Source: Paenibacillus cremeus (GTDB lineage: Bacteria; Bacillota; Bacilli; Paenibacillales; NBRC-103111). Taken from it: a DNA stretch of 64,000 nt. The stretch is from assembly GCF_007786445.1 (NCBI RefSeq), contig NZ_VNJI01000005.1:161115-225114 (forward strand), read 5' to 3'. Below are positions 50,947-58,989 of the stretch, piece after piece (position 1 is the first letter of the stretch; the number at the start of each line of letters is the position of its first letter). Under the pieces are notes generated by a model. The model was not told the DNA's origin, did no database searches, and saw only the letters and a program-made list of their open reading frames with translations. Made by a program: the position numbers and the translations under genes.

Positions 50947-53319
50947 TTACCTATGCTTCGACCGAAAAACACTAGGCGAGGTTTGCGTGAGCCGCTGAAA
51001 AATCCGGTTCAAATTGCGCTCTGAATAGCCGATCGCCGTAGCGATCTCGCTGACGGATTGATCCGTCTCGGTCAGCAGCTTTTTGGCCTCCTCCAGCTTG
51101 CATTCCACGACATAGTCAAGAAAATTCATGCCGGTTTCCTTCTTAAACAGCCGGCTTAAATACGACGCGCTCATGCCCACCATGTCCGCACACTGTACCA
51201 AGGAGACATCGCTGGTGCTATTTTCCTTAATGTGCTTGCAGATCAACTGAATCACGGACTGGCTCGAGGCCGTACGACCGCTCTCCGTCAGCCATTGGTA
51301 CAGCGGGAACAGCGTCTCCACAAACCAGTCGTAGATGTCCTTGCTCGTCGTCTTGTTTTTCAGCTGTCCGAATACATTGTGCTCCAAGATATCAAGAAGG
51401 CTGCCGCCCTGCTTTTCCAAAGAAGTGATGATCGACGAAAGCAGCATATGATAGCTCTGGTAAATGAACACATACGATTCGGACTCGCGCAGCACATCGG
51501 CGAACTCCGATAAATAACGGGCCGCGCTTTCCATTTCGCCGGCTTCGAGCGTATTCAGAATGCTCTGCTCCAGCTGCTTCGGATACCGAAGGGGCAATGG
51601 CTTCTTGGTATGCTCCAAATCCTCGATAAACAGAACATGGTCGGTTTCCTTGTACATCCGGTACTGCAGCGCAGTATCCGCCTCCTTGTACGACACTGGA
51701 ACGTCCGCCACATGCGCATAATACCGCCCGATGCCCACCGAAACGTCGATCTTCAGCACATTTTTCAGCGAAGCGCATACCGATTGTGCATACTTCAGCG
51801 TCTGCTGCAGCAGCGCCGACTGCTCCTTCCCTTGAGCAAAATGCATCAGCACCACCCCCCGGCCTTGATATGGCATTACATACCCGCGAAGCGCCGAATC
51901 CATCTGCAGCATTTCTTGCATCACGTTGGCGATCACAAACGCAATCACGCCTTTCTCCTCGGGAAGAAACCGCGTGTCCTTCGTAATGTTTTCGGCCTCC
52001 GCCACCAGCACCACATACGTCGCGCGGACCGGGATGCCGTACGCCTCGCAATCCTCGACCAGCGCCTCCTGCCGGACATAATCGCCGCCCAGCAGCTGCT
52101 GCAGACATTTTTCCCTTAGCGTCGGCTCGATTTTTTCCATATAGCTTCCTAGTTTCTCCGTCTCCTGATTTAGAAAATCAAGGCAGGCCTTAATGTAATC
52201 AAATTCGTTCTCCTTCGACGGAATCCGGCCGACGTTCAGCCCCTTGCTGTGGTTGATCAGCTGCTCGATCGGGTTATAGGCCCGTTTCGTGTTAAAGTAA
52301 GTGAGCAGAACACCCAGTACGATAAAAAAGAACAAAATCAGCAGCGTCATGCCGCGAATCCAATTCAGCTGATTGGTGATCTGCTGCTCCGAGATGACCG
52401 TGATGTAGGTACGGCCAAACACATTTTTCATATAGAGGAAATGCGCTTTCTCCCCGTCCAGCCCTTGTGCATAAAAATTATCGGTGCCTTTATCCGACGC
52501 CCGAATTTGTTGAATCGCCGGCAGACTGAGAAGCATGGAGCTTAATTCGGCTCTTTCGCTCGTCTTGGTGTCGAACAGCTTCTGGTAGTTTGTAATAAGC
52601 AAATCCTGGCCTTGGCTGGATTGATCACTTACGTTAGACTTGGTGACCAATCCAGCCGTCGGCAGTATTAGGGTATCCGTCTGCAAAAAATTACTGACCG
52701 CCGACATCTCGATTTCAAAGGCCAAAATCCCCTGCGGCTTCCCCCCGCTAACGACAGGCAGCATGCGGGCAAACGTAATAAAACCGTCCTTTTGGCTAAT
52801 CGGCATATAGGCCCACTGGGAGAGCTGGACGTTCGCGAGCAGGCGGTCGATATCATTTTTATACTTATACGACTCTTTCGCAATCGCGCCATATCGGTTC
52901 GAGAGCACTAGATCTTCTGCGGTATTGTAAAAATAGATCTCGTCAATAAAGCCATTGCTGTTCTTCAGCAGCGCGATCCGATCCAGCAATTGCTGATGCC
53001 ACACCAGCGTATTGTCCATCGGGCCTTTGGTGAAAAAATCGGACACAATGGGGTCTATGGCTAACTGAAGCGACTGCTGCTCAATCCCTTGCAAAATCCG
53101 CTCCGCACGATCCTTCATGGACACGAGAGAGGCTTGGGACTGATTGATAATCTCTTGGTTCACCCGGTTCATCGAAAATTGGTAGTATACCGCGCAAGCA
53201 AGAATGATCGGAATACACACGGAAATACAGCCGAGCCAAATTAGCCGGTACAAGTATTTGCCTCCTTGCGCCGGCTTCGCACCCAGGTGACGCAGCCTCG
53301 TTCGCATCCAGTTGACCAT
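50947..53319 (-). CDS. Membrane-anchored AraC-family regulator (second locus)
   Basis: A 790-residue sensor-regulator. Membrane segments at about 27-48 and 323-343 flank a large extracellular sensor domain (Cache-like, about 50-320). The C-terminal AraC domain, from about 690, holds VSLVQCADMVGMSASYLSRLFKKETG and SEIATAIGYSERNLNRIFQRL. It should sense the glycan outside the cell and activate the locus. ATG at 53319 follows AGGAGGG; 37 bases separate it from the beta-propeller gene, with which it is co-transcribed. The direct repeats at 50910-50943, just past its stop codon, are a likely target. It is similar in layout to the regulator at 11170-13476 but not closely in sequence. Confidence 0.9.
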   Translation of the reverse strand: MVNWMRTRLRHLGAKPAQGGKYLYRLIWLGCISVCIPIILACAVYYQFSMNRVNQEIINQSQASLVSMKDRAERILQGIEQQSLQLAIDPIVSDFFTKGPMDNTLVWHQQLLDRIALLKNSNGFIDEIYFYNTAEDLVLSNRYGAIAKESYKYKNDIDRLLANVQLSQWAYMPISQKDGFITFARMLPVVSGGKPQGILAFEIEMSAVSNFLQTDTLILPTAGLVTKSNVSDQSSQGQDLLITNYQKLFDTKTSERAELSSMLLSLPAIQQIRASDKGTDNFYAQGLDGEKAHFLYMKNVFGRTYITVISEQQITNQLNWIRGMTLLILFFFIVLGVLLTYFNTKRAYNPIEQLINHSKGLNVGRIPSKENEFDYIKACLDFLNQETEKLGSYMEKIEPTLREKCLQQLLGGDYVRQEALVEDCEAYGIPVRATYVVLVAEAENITKDTRFLPEEKGVIAFVIANVMQEMLQMDSALRGYVMPYQGRGVVLMHFAQGKEQSALLQQTLKYAQSVCASLKNVLKIDVSVGIGRYYAHVADVPVSYKEADTALQYRMYKETDHVLFIEDLEHTKKPLPLRYPKQLEQSILNTLEAGEMESAARYLSEFADVLRESESYVFIYQSYHMLLSSIITSLEKQGGSLLDILEHNVFGQLKNKTTSKDIYDWFVETLFPLYQWLTESGRTASSQSVIQLICKHIKENSTSDVSLVQCADMVGMSASYLSRLFKKETGMNFLDYVVECKLEEAKKLLTETDQSVSEIATAIGYSERNLNRIFQRLTQTSPSVFRSKHR

Positions 53320-53356
53320 AGCACCCTCCTAAAAGCTGAACATCCAAATTCGTTAG

Positions 53357-54418
53357 CTATTTTTGTCTGCTCGCCGCCCGTTCCTCCGGTGTTTCCCACT
53401 GCTGGGCGTACTCGCTTTTTTCCCATTCTTCGAGGTTCATGAGTCCCAGACCCATCCCATACCCCGCTTCGCTCGTATAGGTGTTGACCATGAAGGCCAG
53501 CCACTTGCCATCCGGGCTGACATTGGAATTGCTCGTTCTCCATGGCACCCGGTCAAAAAAACGCGTCATCCGCACCCGCCGTCCCGACCCGTCCAGCTTC
53601 AGCTTCCACAGATCGATCGGCGGATATTGGTTCTCGAAGTCGCAGGACGACTCTAAACAAATATGTTCCCCATCCGGAAAAATGCCCTCGCACTCATTAT
53701 GCGTCAGCTCCTCGTTAATGTACGTGCGTACATCCAAGGTCTTCAAATCGATCCCGCGGACGATCGTTTTCCAATTGTCCGGCGTCCGGAACGGGCTGCC
53801 GATATATTCGGCCATGATGACCTCCGTATCGTTGTGGCGAAAATCCTGCGGCTCCGGATGACGGCCTCGGACATTGCGGTAAATAACCCGGTCCTCGCCC
53901 AGCTCCGGTCCATTCTCACCGTAGACGATCTCCGTCACATGGCATTCGCAGTCCTGTGTCGTGCCGATGCTCGGGTCATGGCCGCCGTGCATGGTATACG
54001 TGATGCGGTTCGCGATGGTGGACACGCCGGCCCCCTCCGAAATTTTGCGGCCCAGCGGCTTAGGCGGACGGCTGGCGTCTTTGTCCATGACCCACAGCTC
54101 CGATTCCAGATGGCGGCTCGTATGCCGATCCTTGAACACCTTCGGGCCAATCAACAAGTAATCTCCGTTGGCCAGAAACAACACACGGAGAAAAGAGTGG
54201 TATTCGCCGTTGTTCTTGGTCAGATTGCGCACTTCTCGGGTCTCTAGGTCGATTTCGCACACATCACCGTAATTTTTATCGATAAACGCGATGCGCTTGC
54301 CGTCCGGCGACCAATAAGGGCGCTCGCCATAGTCCAACAGCTTCTCGTGAAAGGGTGGCGGATTATCCAGTACGTGTTCCCCTTGGAATGGCTGATTATC
54401 AACATTGTAAATCGGCAT
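53357..54418 (-). CDS. TolB-like beta-propeller protein, possible PL22-type lyase relative
   Basis: A 353-residue protein with no signal peptide. WD40/TolB-like repeats are clear (RPYWSPDGKRIAFID near 32-46, and SNVSPDGKWLAFMVN near 300), giving a six- or seven-blade propeller. Histidine-rich segments TMHGGHDPS, RGRHPEPQDFRHND and THNECEG could bind metal. Oligogalacturonate lyases (PL22) have this fold with a metal-binding His/Gln set, and the locus context fits, but key PL22 motifs are not clear, so the name is only a possibility. ATG at 54418 follows GGAGGGAAAG. It comes after a strong hairpin behind the binding-protein gene. Confidence 0.75.
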   Translation of the reverse strand: MPIYNVDNQPFQGEHVLDNPPPFHEKLLDYGERPYWSPDGKRIAFIDKNYGDVCEIDLETREVRNLTKNNGEYHSFLRVLFLANGDYLLIGPKVFKDRHTSRHLESELWVMDKDASRPPKPLGRKISEGAGVSTIANRITYTMHGGHDPSIGTTQDCECHVTEIVYGENGPELGEDRVIYRNVRGRHPEPQDFRHNDTEVIMAEYIGSPFRTPDNWKTIVRGIDLKTLDVRTYINEELTHNECEGIFPDGEHICLESSCDFENQYPPIDLWKLKLDGSGRRVRMTRFFDRVPWRTSNSNVSPDGKWLAFMVNTYTSEAGYGMGLGLMNLEEWEKSEYAQQWETPEERAASRQK

Positions 54419-54512
54419 AAGGCTTTCCCTCCATGTTAAGTTCGATTTCGACTTTGTCGAGTCCTTTGTCAAAAAAACACTAGTTTTGGCACATGCCTGC
54501 GCCTTAAGTATG

Positions 54513-54565
54513 AAAAGGGCGGTCCGCCATCGGCCGAATGAACGGTCGACGGTGTGCAGCCGCCC
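54513..54565 (-). terminator. Hairpin after the first binding-protein gene of locus 2
   Basis: Minus-strand RNA pairs GGGCGG (54560-54565) with CCGCCC (54517-54522); an inner 10-bp stem around a 6-base loop adds stability, and TTTTC follows. It resembles the hairpin behind the binding-protein gene of locus 1 and may limit read-through. Confidence 0.65.
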
Positions 54566-54577
54566 CTGGTGCCTTAC

Positions 54578-56167
54578 TTATTTTTTATCGCCAAAATATT
54601 CCTTATAGTTCTTCGCGAACTCCTGATAAGCCTTCTTGAAGTCCGCGCTGCTGTTCAACTTCTCTACATAGGCCTTGTATTCGTCCATCGAGACTTGACC
54701 GACGATCGCCTTAGTGACCATCGACTGCCAATCCTTCTCATATTTCGGCCAGATGTTTACCCACGTATCGGATGAAATAATCCCGAACACATTGAGCTTG
54801 CCGACCTGCGCGAACACTTCGGTTTCCTTCAGCTTCGCATCGTTGTACGCCTTCGGAGCCGCAGGGTTCATGACCTTCATCTTGTTGTTGAACGCCAGCG
54901 CAAACACCTGGTTAGCATTGGTCGTCACCTGCTTCACGCCGAGATCCGTCAGCACCGGCTGTCCGTCGACCACTTTGTGGTGAACGCCCTCTATACCAAA
55001 GTAGTTAAAATCCGTATACTCCATTGTAGTTGTTTTTTCCATGTAATCGAGGATCTGACGTACCTTCGCCTCCGGCACCTTCTTCGAAATGTACATCGCT
55101 CCGAAGAACGGCGTCGCCAGCTGGACGCTCACCCCGCCTGGACCTTTCATCGGTGGCAGCGTAATGACGTTCGCCCCCGGCTGAACCTTCTTGATGTCCT
55201 GCTCCCAAGAGTAGTCGCGCCAGATATTACGCACATACGAAGCGGCTTTGCCGGTGGCAAACAGCTCCTCCGCCTGCGTTTTCTTGATCGCGGAGAACTC
55301 CTTGGCGAGTACACCGTCGGCATACAGCTTGCGGAGCCAGGCTACCATGTCGGCGTATTGCGGAGTCATCGTTTCTTTAATTAGGCCGCCGTCTTTATCG
55401 AATTGGGGGTCGAGTCCGCCAAAGGCAGCGAGCAGCGAGCCGTCACCGTCCGCCAGCAGGAAGCCGTGGCCCAGCAGACCGATCGTATCGTTCTTGCCGT
55501 TCCCGTCCGGATCGCTGTCAACGATCTTTTTCAGTGCGGCGGCATATTCATCCATCGTCTTCGGAATCGGGATATTCAGCTTATCCAGCCAGTCCTTGCG
55601 CATCTTGATCCCCAAGTCGATCAGCGGGCGGTTGCGCGGAATGCCGTAAATTTTGCCGTCCACCTTCATATAATTCCAAACGTTGCCTTCACTGTTCTTT
55701 TTCAAATTCGGGTATTTGCTGAAGTCACCGAGGATGGGAGACAGGTCCCAGAACGCGCCTTGCTTAATCGCATTAATCAAAGTTGGGCGAGTAGTAGACT
55801 GAGCGACAATTACTTCCGGCAGGTTGCCGGACGCCAGCACAAGGTCAAACTTCGTATCGTAGTCACCCGAAGGGATCCACTCCACGTCCAGCTTCGAATT
55901 CGTCCGCTTCTGCCATTCCGACCAGTACTCATCGTTCATGTTAGGCACATCGGCAAACGACGGCACCATCATTTGCATCTTTAGCGGCTCTGCCGGCTTC
56001 GCAGCCTCCGCTGGCTTCTGGTCCGCCGGCTTTTGGTCTGCCGGCTTCGGATTCGTGTTCGTTCCGGTAGCCGCCGGCTGCCCTCCTCCTGAACACCCTG
56101 CCACCAAGCCCACCGCGAGGACGGATGCCATCAGCCCACCCCAACGCTTCTGTCTTCCAGCCATCAT
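54578..56167 (-). CDS. Solute-binding lipoprotein, second glycan locus (first gene)
   Basis: A 529-residue extracellular binding protein with lipobox VAGC near residue 25 and a Pro/Ala/Lys linker built of PADQKPADQKPAE repeats that spans the cell wall. Family marks: LVLASGNLPEVIVAQ, QGAFWDLSPILG, MRKDWLDKLNIP and DPDGNGKNDTIG. The paralogue at 36779-38368 is equally long. It is the first gene of the locus and should capture oligosaccharides for the permeases at 44248-46105. ATG at 56167 has GGAGG five bases upstream; the adjacent ATG at 56164 has better spacing and may be the real start. Upstream are a TTGACA -35 and a cre-like site. Confidence 0.93.
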   Translation of the reverse strand: MMAGRQKRWGGLMASVLAVGLVAGCSGGGQPAATGTNTNPKPADQKPADQKPAEAAKPAEPLKMQMMVPSFADVPNMNDEYWSEWQKRTNSKLDVEWIPSGDYDTKFDLVLASGNLPEVIVAQSTTRPTLINAIKQGAFWDLSPILGDFSKYPNLKKNSEGNVWNYMKVDGKIYGIPRNRPLIDLGIKMRKDWLDKLNIPIPKTMDEYAAALKKIVDSDPDGNGKNDTIGLLGHGFLLADGDGSLLAAFGGLDPQFDKDGGLIKETMTPQYADMVAWLRKLYADGVLAKEFSAIKKTQAEELFATGKAASYVRNIWRDYSWEQDIKKVQPGANVITLPPMKGPGGVSVQLATPFFGAMYISKKVPEAKVRQILDYMEKTTTMEYTDFNYFGIEGVHHKVVDGQPVLTDLGVKQVTTNANQVFALAFNNKMKVMNPAAPKAYNDAKLKETEVFAQVGKLNVFGIISSDTWVNIWPKYEKDWQSMVTKAIVGQVSMDEYKAYVEKLNSSADFKKAYQEFAKNYKEYFGDKK

Positions 56168-56191
56168 CTTAACCTCCCCCGTTGCAACCGT

Positions 56192-56220
56192 TTTAGCGAG
56201 TTGGCGCTGTCAGTTGTCAA
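56192..56220 (-). promoter_or_regulatory. Candidate promoter of the first binding-protein gene
   Basis: Perfect -35 TTGACA (56215-56220) with a poor -10 GCTAAA (56192-56197) 17 bases on. Confidence 0.35.
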
Positions 56221-56247
56221 CTATGATTATTGTTGGAACAACGTTTA

Positions 56248-56261
56248 CGGTAACGCTTTCA
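56248..56261 (-). promoter_or_regulatory. cre-like site upstream of the binding-protein gene
   Basis: Minus-strand TGAAAGCGTTACCG matches the cre consensus at 12 of 14 positions (positions 12 and 14 differ). It lies 27 bases upstream of the TTGACA. Confidence 0.45.
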
Positions 56262-56548
56262 TTTTAGGATGTCCCCTATCGGCAAGAAAGTGACAGTTTA
56301 TGCTGAGGCTAGTCTGCAGCCCAGGCAGATCAAATTTTGTCTCTCGGGATATAAAATGTCCGATGCTGCTTGGAGCAGGGTCAGACGGGGCAAAATTAGG
56401 CTTCCGTCCTTAAATGCTCGACAGATCGGCCTGCTTTTTACCTCCATTGAACAGTTCTTTTCGGGCAAGCCTTCCAACTCGACTGAAAACGACCGTTCAC
56501 GACGAATTCTATTGAATATAGTGCCATTATCGGAGGTTGTGCTGGAGC

Positions 56549-56743
56549 ATGAAATTTGTAACAGATACCCGCTTAAAGCAGCTAGAGGATTTAGTCCAAT
56601 CGATACCTGACGTAAAGGAACGAGCTTTTGCACTGCATCTGCTCAATTCCATTCGATCCGATATCGACGATAACTATGCGGAGATTCAACGACCCATCAG
56701 TTTACCCGGATTGAGCTCCAAGCCGCGAAAAAGGCCCAACTAA
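56549..56743 (+). CDS. Small hypothetical protein, 64 aa
   Basis: I do not recognise it. The product is MKFVTDTRLKQLEDLVQS and a helical stretch, then a basic tail (SSKPRKRPN). A GGAGG lies 12 bases before the ATG at 56549 and closer to a TTG at 56537, which is an alternative start. It precedes the GNAT-like gene by 78 bases, on the same strand. Function cannot be given. Confidence 0.55.
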   Translation: MKFVTDTRLKQLEDLVQSIPDVKERAFALHLLNSIRSDIDDNYAEIQRPISLPGLSSKPRKRPN

Positions 56744-56821
56744 CGCTCGTGATGCATAGCTTCTCTTATCGCATGACCTGGACAGTCCCCTCATAAGCTT
56801 GTAATAAAGGGGATGAACGCG

Positions 56822-57298
56822 ATGCTGAATTCCATGGAGAAGCGTTTAGTTTCAAGGTTTATTAAAAAACGCGGCACTCAGGTGCTAAACATCATTAAAT
56901 CAGCCGATGAGAAAATCGTTGTGCACTATACGACGCGGACTGAAGAATCGGAGTACCTGCATATGTATGCCGATATTATTAAAAACCGCAGGCTGATCCG
57001 TCCCCCCCTCCCCCTTGGAATCCATTGCATTTTGAAAAATAAGGATGAAATTTGGCTTGGCCGATTGGACGTGTATCACCATCAGATTAATAAGGGCTAT
57101 GGGACCATATTAGTGAAGGAATTAATCCAATTCGCCCAGGAGCATGGATACAAAACCATTTCGGGCTATATGTCGGCTGGCGAGAGTGCGGAGCATAGGA
57201 GCCGATTGCGCCATTTTTACAGCAAGTTAGGGTTCGAGCTTCAAGATGCTTCAAATTTCTCCATGCATCTGCATACTCCCGTAGTTGCACCCGAATAG
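56822..57298 (+). CDS. GNAT-like acetyltransferase
   Basis: A 158-residue protein. The acetyl-CoA loop NKGYGTILVKELIQFAQEHGYKTI and the C-terminal RLRHFYSKLGFELQ are typical of GNAT enzymes, although the usual Q/R-x-x-G-x-G/A reads NKGYGT. The N-terminal 50 residues are more variable. ATG at 56822 is favoured because GGGG lies nine bases upstream; an ATG at 56813 overlaps that site. The stop is 70 bases before the ParB-like gene. Substrate unknown. Confidence 0.75.
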   Translation: MLNSMEKRLVSRFIKKRGTQVLNIIKSADEKIVVHYTTRTEESEYLHMYADIIKNRRLIRPPLPLGIHCILKNKDEIWLGRLDVYHHQINKGYGTILVKELIQFAQEHGYKTISGYMSAGESAEHRSRLRHFYSKLGFELQDASNFSMHLHTPVVAPE

Positions 57299-57368
57299 GA
57301 CAATTGAGACGCTCATATACTTCATTAAGTTGACAACTTTCATCAAGTTGCAACAAGGAGGGAGTAGC

Positions 57369-57860
57369 ATGAGATTCACCGTGCAATATATACCTCTGGA
57401 TCAAATTCAACCAGGCGGCCCCGTCCCCCTGACGGAGCGCATAAAAAAATTAAAGTCCTATTTATGGGACTGCATGCATTTGATAGCGGTTCGAAGAAAC
57501 AGGAAAGACGGAAGCTATACGATTCTAAGCGGGCATGAGCGTTATCTTTTCCTTCGGGACCATACGAAAAAACAATATGCTCCTTGCATTGTGGATGAAA
57601 CGAAAGCGTTGTCAGAGCTTGAAGCCCTCCTAGCCCACATGCTTAGAGGGAAGGAACGCATCCTGGAACAACCGAACCCTCTGAAGCTGCGCTTGCTGCC
57701 CACCAGTTGGGTCATCCTCAGGATGTTCTTGCGGCAGGAACCCCGATTTTCCCGGCTATCCCGGCGGCAGCAGATGAAGGTCATACTTCTCGCCATTCGG
57801 AATAAACGAACCGTCGTGAAAGCAATGAGAGCCAAGGTGGATGAGATGCTCATAAAGTAG
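57369..57860 (+). CDS. ParB-like domain protein, stand-alone
   Basis: A 163-residue protein whose first 85 residues resemble a ParB/sulfiredoxin-type N-terminal domain: VQYIPLDQIQPGGPVPL, LIAVRRNRKDGSYTILSGHERYLFLRDH. The C-terminal half is basic (RQEPRFSRLSRRQQMKVILLAIRNKRTVVKAM). There is no ParA or parS nearby, so chromosome segregation is unlikely; small ParB-like proteins occur in mobile or regulatory contexts. ATG at 57369 is supported by AAGGAGGG. The family match is by pattern only. Confidence 0.6.
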   Translation: MRFTVQYIPLDQIQPGGPVPLTERIKKLKSYLWDCMHLIAVRRNRKDGSYTILSGHERYLFLRDHTKKQYAPCIVDETKALSELEALLAHMLRGKERILEQPNPLKLRLLPTSWVILRMFLRQEPRFSRLSRRQQMKVILLAIRNKRTVVKAMRAKVDEMLIK

Positions 57861-57897
57861 TTGCTCGACCGAGTCAAAAAAAACGCACCAGGGCTAA

Positions 57898-58815
57898 TCA
57901 AGAAGATACATTCTCCCGCTTGGAGGGTCTGGCAAAAAACTGCGTTCCGCGCTTCGGCAGCATTTCCGTCGCCACCATCACGCCAAAAATAATCAGTACC
58001 GAGCCCCCAATCTGCGGCCACGTCACAGGCGTCCCGAGCAGCGCAAAGCCGACGATCATCGCTACGAAGGGCTGCAGGTTTAAAAAGATCGCCGCTTTGG
58101 CTGCACCGATCTCTTTGATTTGCCGGTTCCAGAGCAGTCCGCATACCCCTTGCATCATTAGTGCGGTCGCAATAGCCAGCAGCCACGCCCAAAGCGGTAC
58201 CCGCCATATGCCGCTAACCTGCTCCACCATCGAAGCGGCTATGATCTGCATCCCACAGCCGATGACAGTCGAGTACATGGTGGCGCTGATCGGATCGACG
58301 CGCTCAATCAGCTTCCGCATCATGATAATGGAAACAGAAAAGGTCAGCATTGCAATGAAAATCAGCCACATGCCGGCAGTAATCTGGAACGGCTTACCAA
58401 TGCCCACCACGCAATAGACCCCCAGCACAGCAATGATGGCTCCTGCCGCTACCCGTTTGGTCAACGGCTCCCTAAGGAATAACGATGCCAGAATGGCGGT
58501 GGTGATCGGGGCAAGAGACAAGATTAGCGAGGCTGTCGTTCCGTCCACGGTTTTCATCCCGGTGAAAAAAGCGGTTTGATTCGCTAGCGTCCCGATAAAA
58601 CCCAGCGGAATTAACAGCATCCAGTCCGCCCTCTGCAGACGAACGGAATTTTTGGAAAACCAGGCATAGCCAATAAGGAAAAATGAGGTAAAGGTAAGCC
58701 GGATCGCCGAGAGAAGCATTGGCGAAAACTGTTTTACCAAAATCGCCCCGAACACAAAGTTGCTGCCCCAGAACAAAATACACACGGAGAGCAGCACATA
58801 CGATTTCATTTTCAT
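57898..58815 (-). CDS. EamA/DMT-family transporter
   Basis: A 305-residue membrane protein with ten predicted segments in two EamA repeats: ILFWGSNFVFGAILVKQFSP at the start, and IFLNLQPFVAMIVGFALLG in the second half. Members export metabolites or amino acids; the substrate is unknown. GAAGG precedes the ATG at 58815. It converges with the ParB-like gene, with 37 bases between. Confidence 0.92.
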   Translation of the reverse strand: MKMKSYVLLSVCILFWGSNFVFGAILVKQFSPMLLSAIRLTFTSFFLIGYAWFSKNSVRLQRADWMLLIPLGFIGTLANQTAFFTGMKTVDGTTASLILSLAPITTAILASLFLREPLTKRVAAGAIIAVLGVYCVVGIGKPFQITAGMWLIFIAMLTFSVSIIMMRKLIERVDPISATMYSTVIGCGMQIIAASMVEQVSGIWRVPLWAWLLAIATALMMQGVCGLLWNRQIKEIGAAKAAIFLNLQPFVAMIVGFALLGTPVTWPQIGGSVLIIFGVMVATEMLPKRGTQFFARPSKRENVSS

Positions 58816-58937
58816 CTGGTGGTACCTTCCTTCTCGTTCATGATGTACTAAGCACCAAAGTCCTATTTTCCAGTTTATTTCAATCCAGTCAAAGGTTCAA
58901 TATACAAAATTATACTCTTTAGGTCCGATCGAAGAAT

Positions 58938-58963
58938 AAAAAAACTGCACCTGGGCGGTGCAG
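58938..58963 (-). terminator. Intrinsic terminator of the metallophosphoesterase gene
   Basis: Perfect 7-bp arms CTGCACC (58945-58951) and GGTGCAG (58957-58963), a 5-base loop, then seven T on the minus strand. Confidence 0.92.
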
Positions 58964-58989
58964 CTCGAGCGGTCAGTCAGTAAACCTAT

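Larger units (their letters stand above)
56168..56548. promoter_or_regulatory. 381-base divergent region upstream of the binding-protein gene
   Basis: Holds the promoter of the minus-strand locus (56192-56220), a cre-like site (56248-56261) and, further up, GGACGGA in the same orientation (about 56406-56412) as in the direct repeats before the GH42 gene. The right end leads to a small plus-strand ORF. No longer gene is seen. Confidence 0.5.

Noticed and set aside
53357..54418. Oligogalacturonate lyase (ogl) as a firm name
   Set aside because: The fold and context fit but the expected family motifs are not clear, so it is kept as a beta-propeller protein.
56298..56633. 111-codon minus-strand open frame upstream of the binding-protein gene
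   Set aside because: No ribosome site and it overlaps the regulatory region and the start of the plus-strand small ORF; no family resemblance.
57369..57860. Chromosome or plasmid partition gene parB with an origin nearby
   Set aside because: No ParA, no parS palindromes and no helix-turn-helix domain of true ParB; only the N-terminal fold matches.
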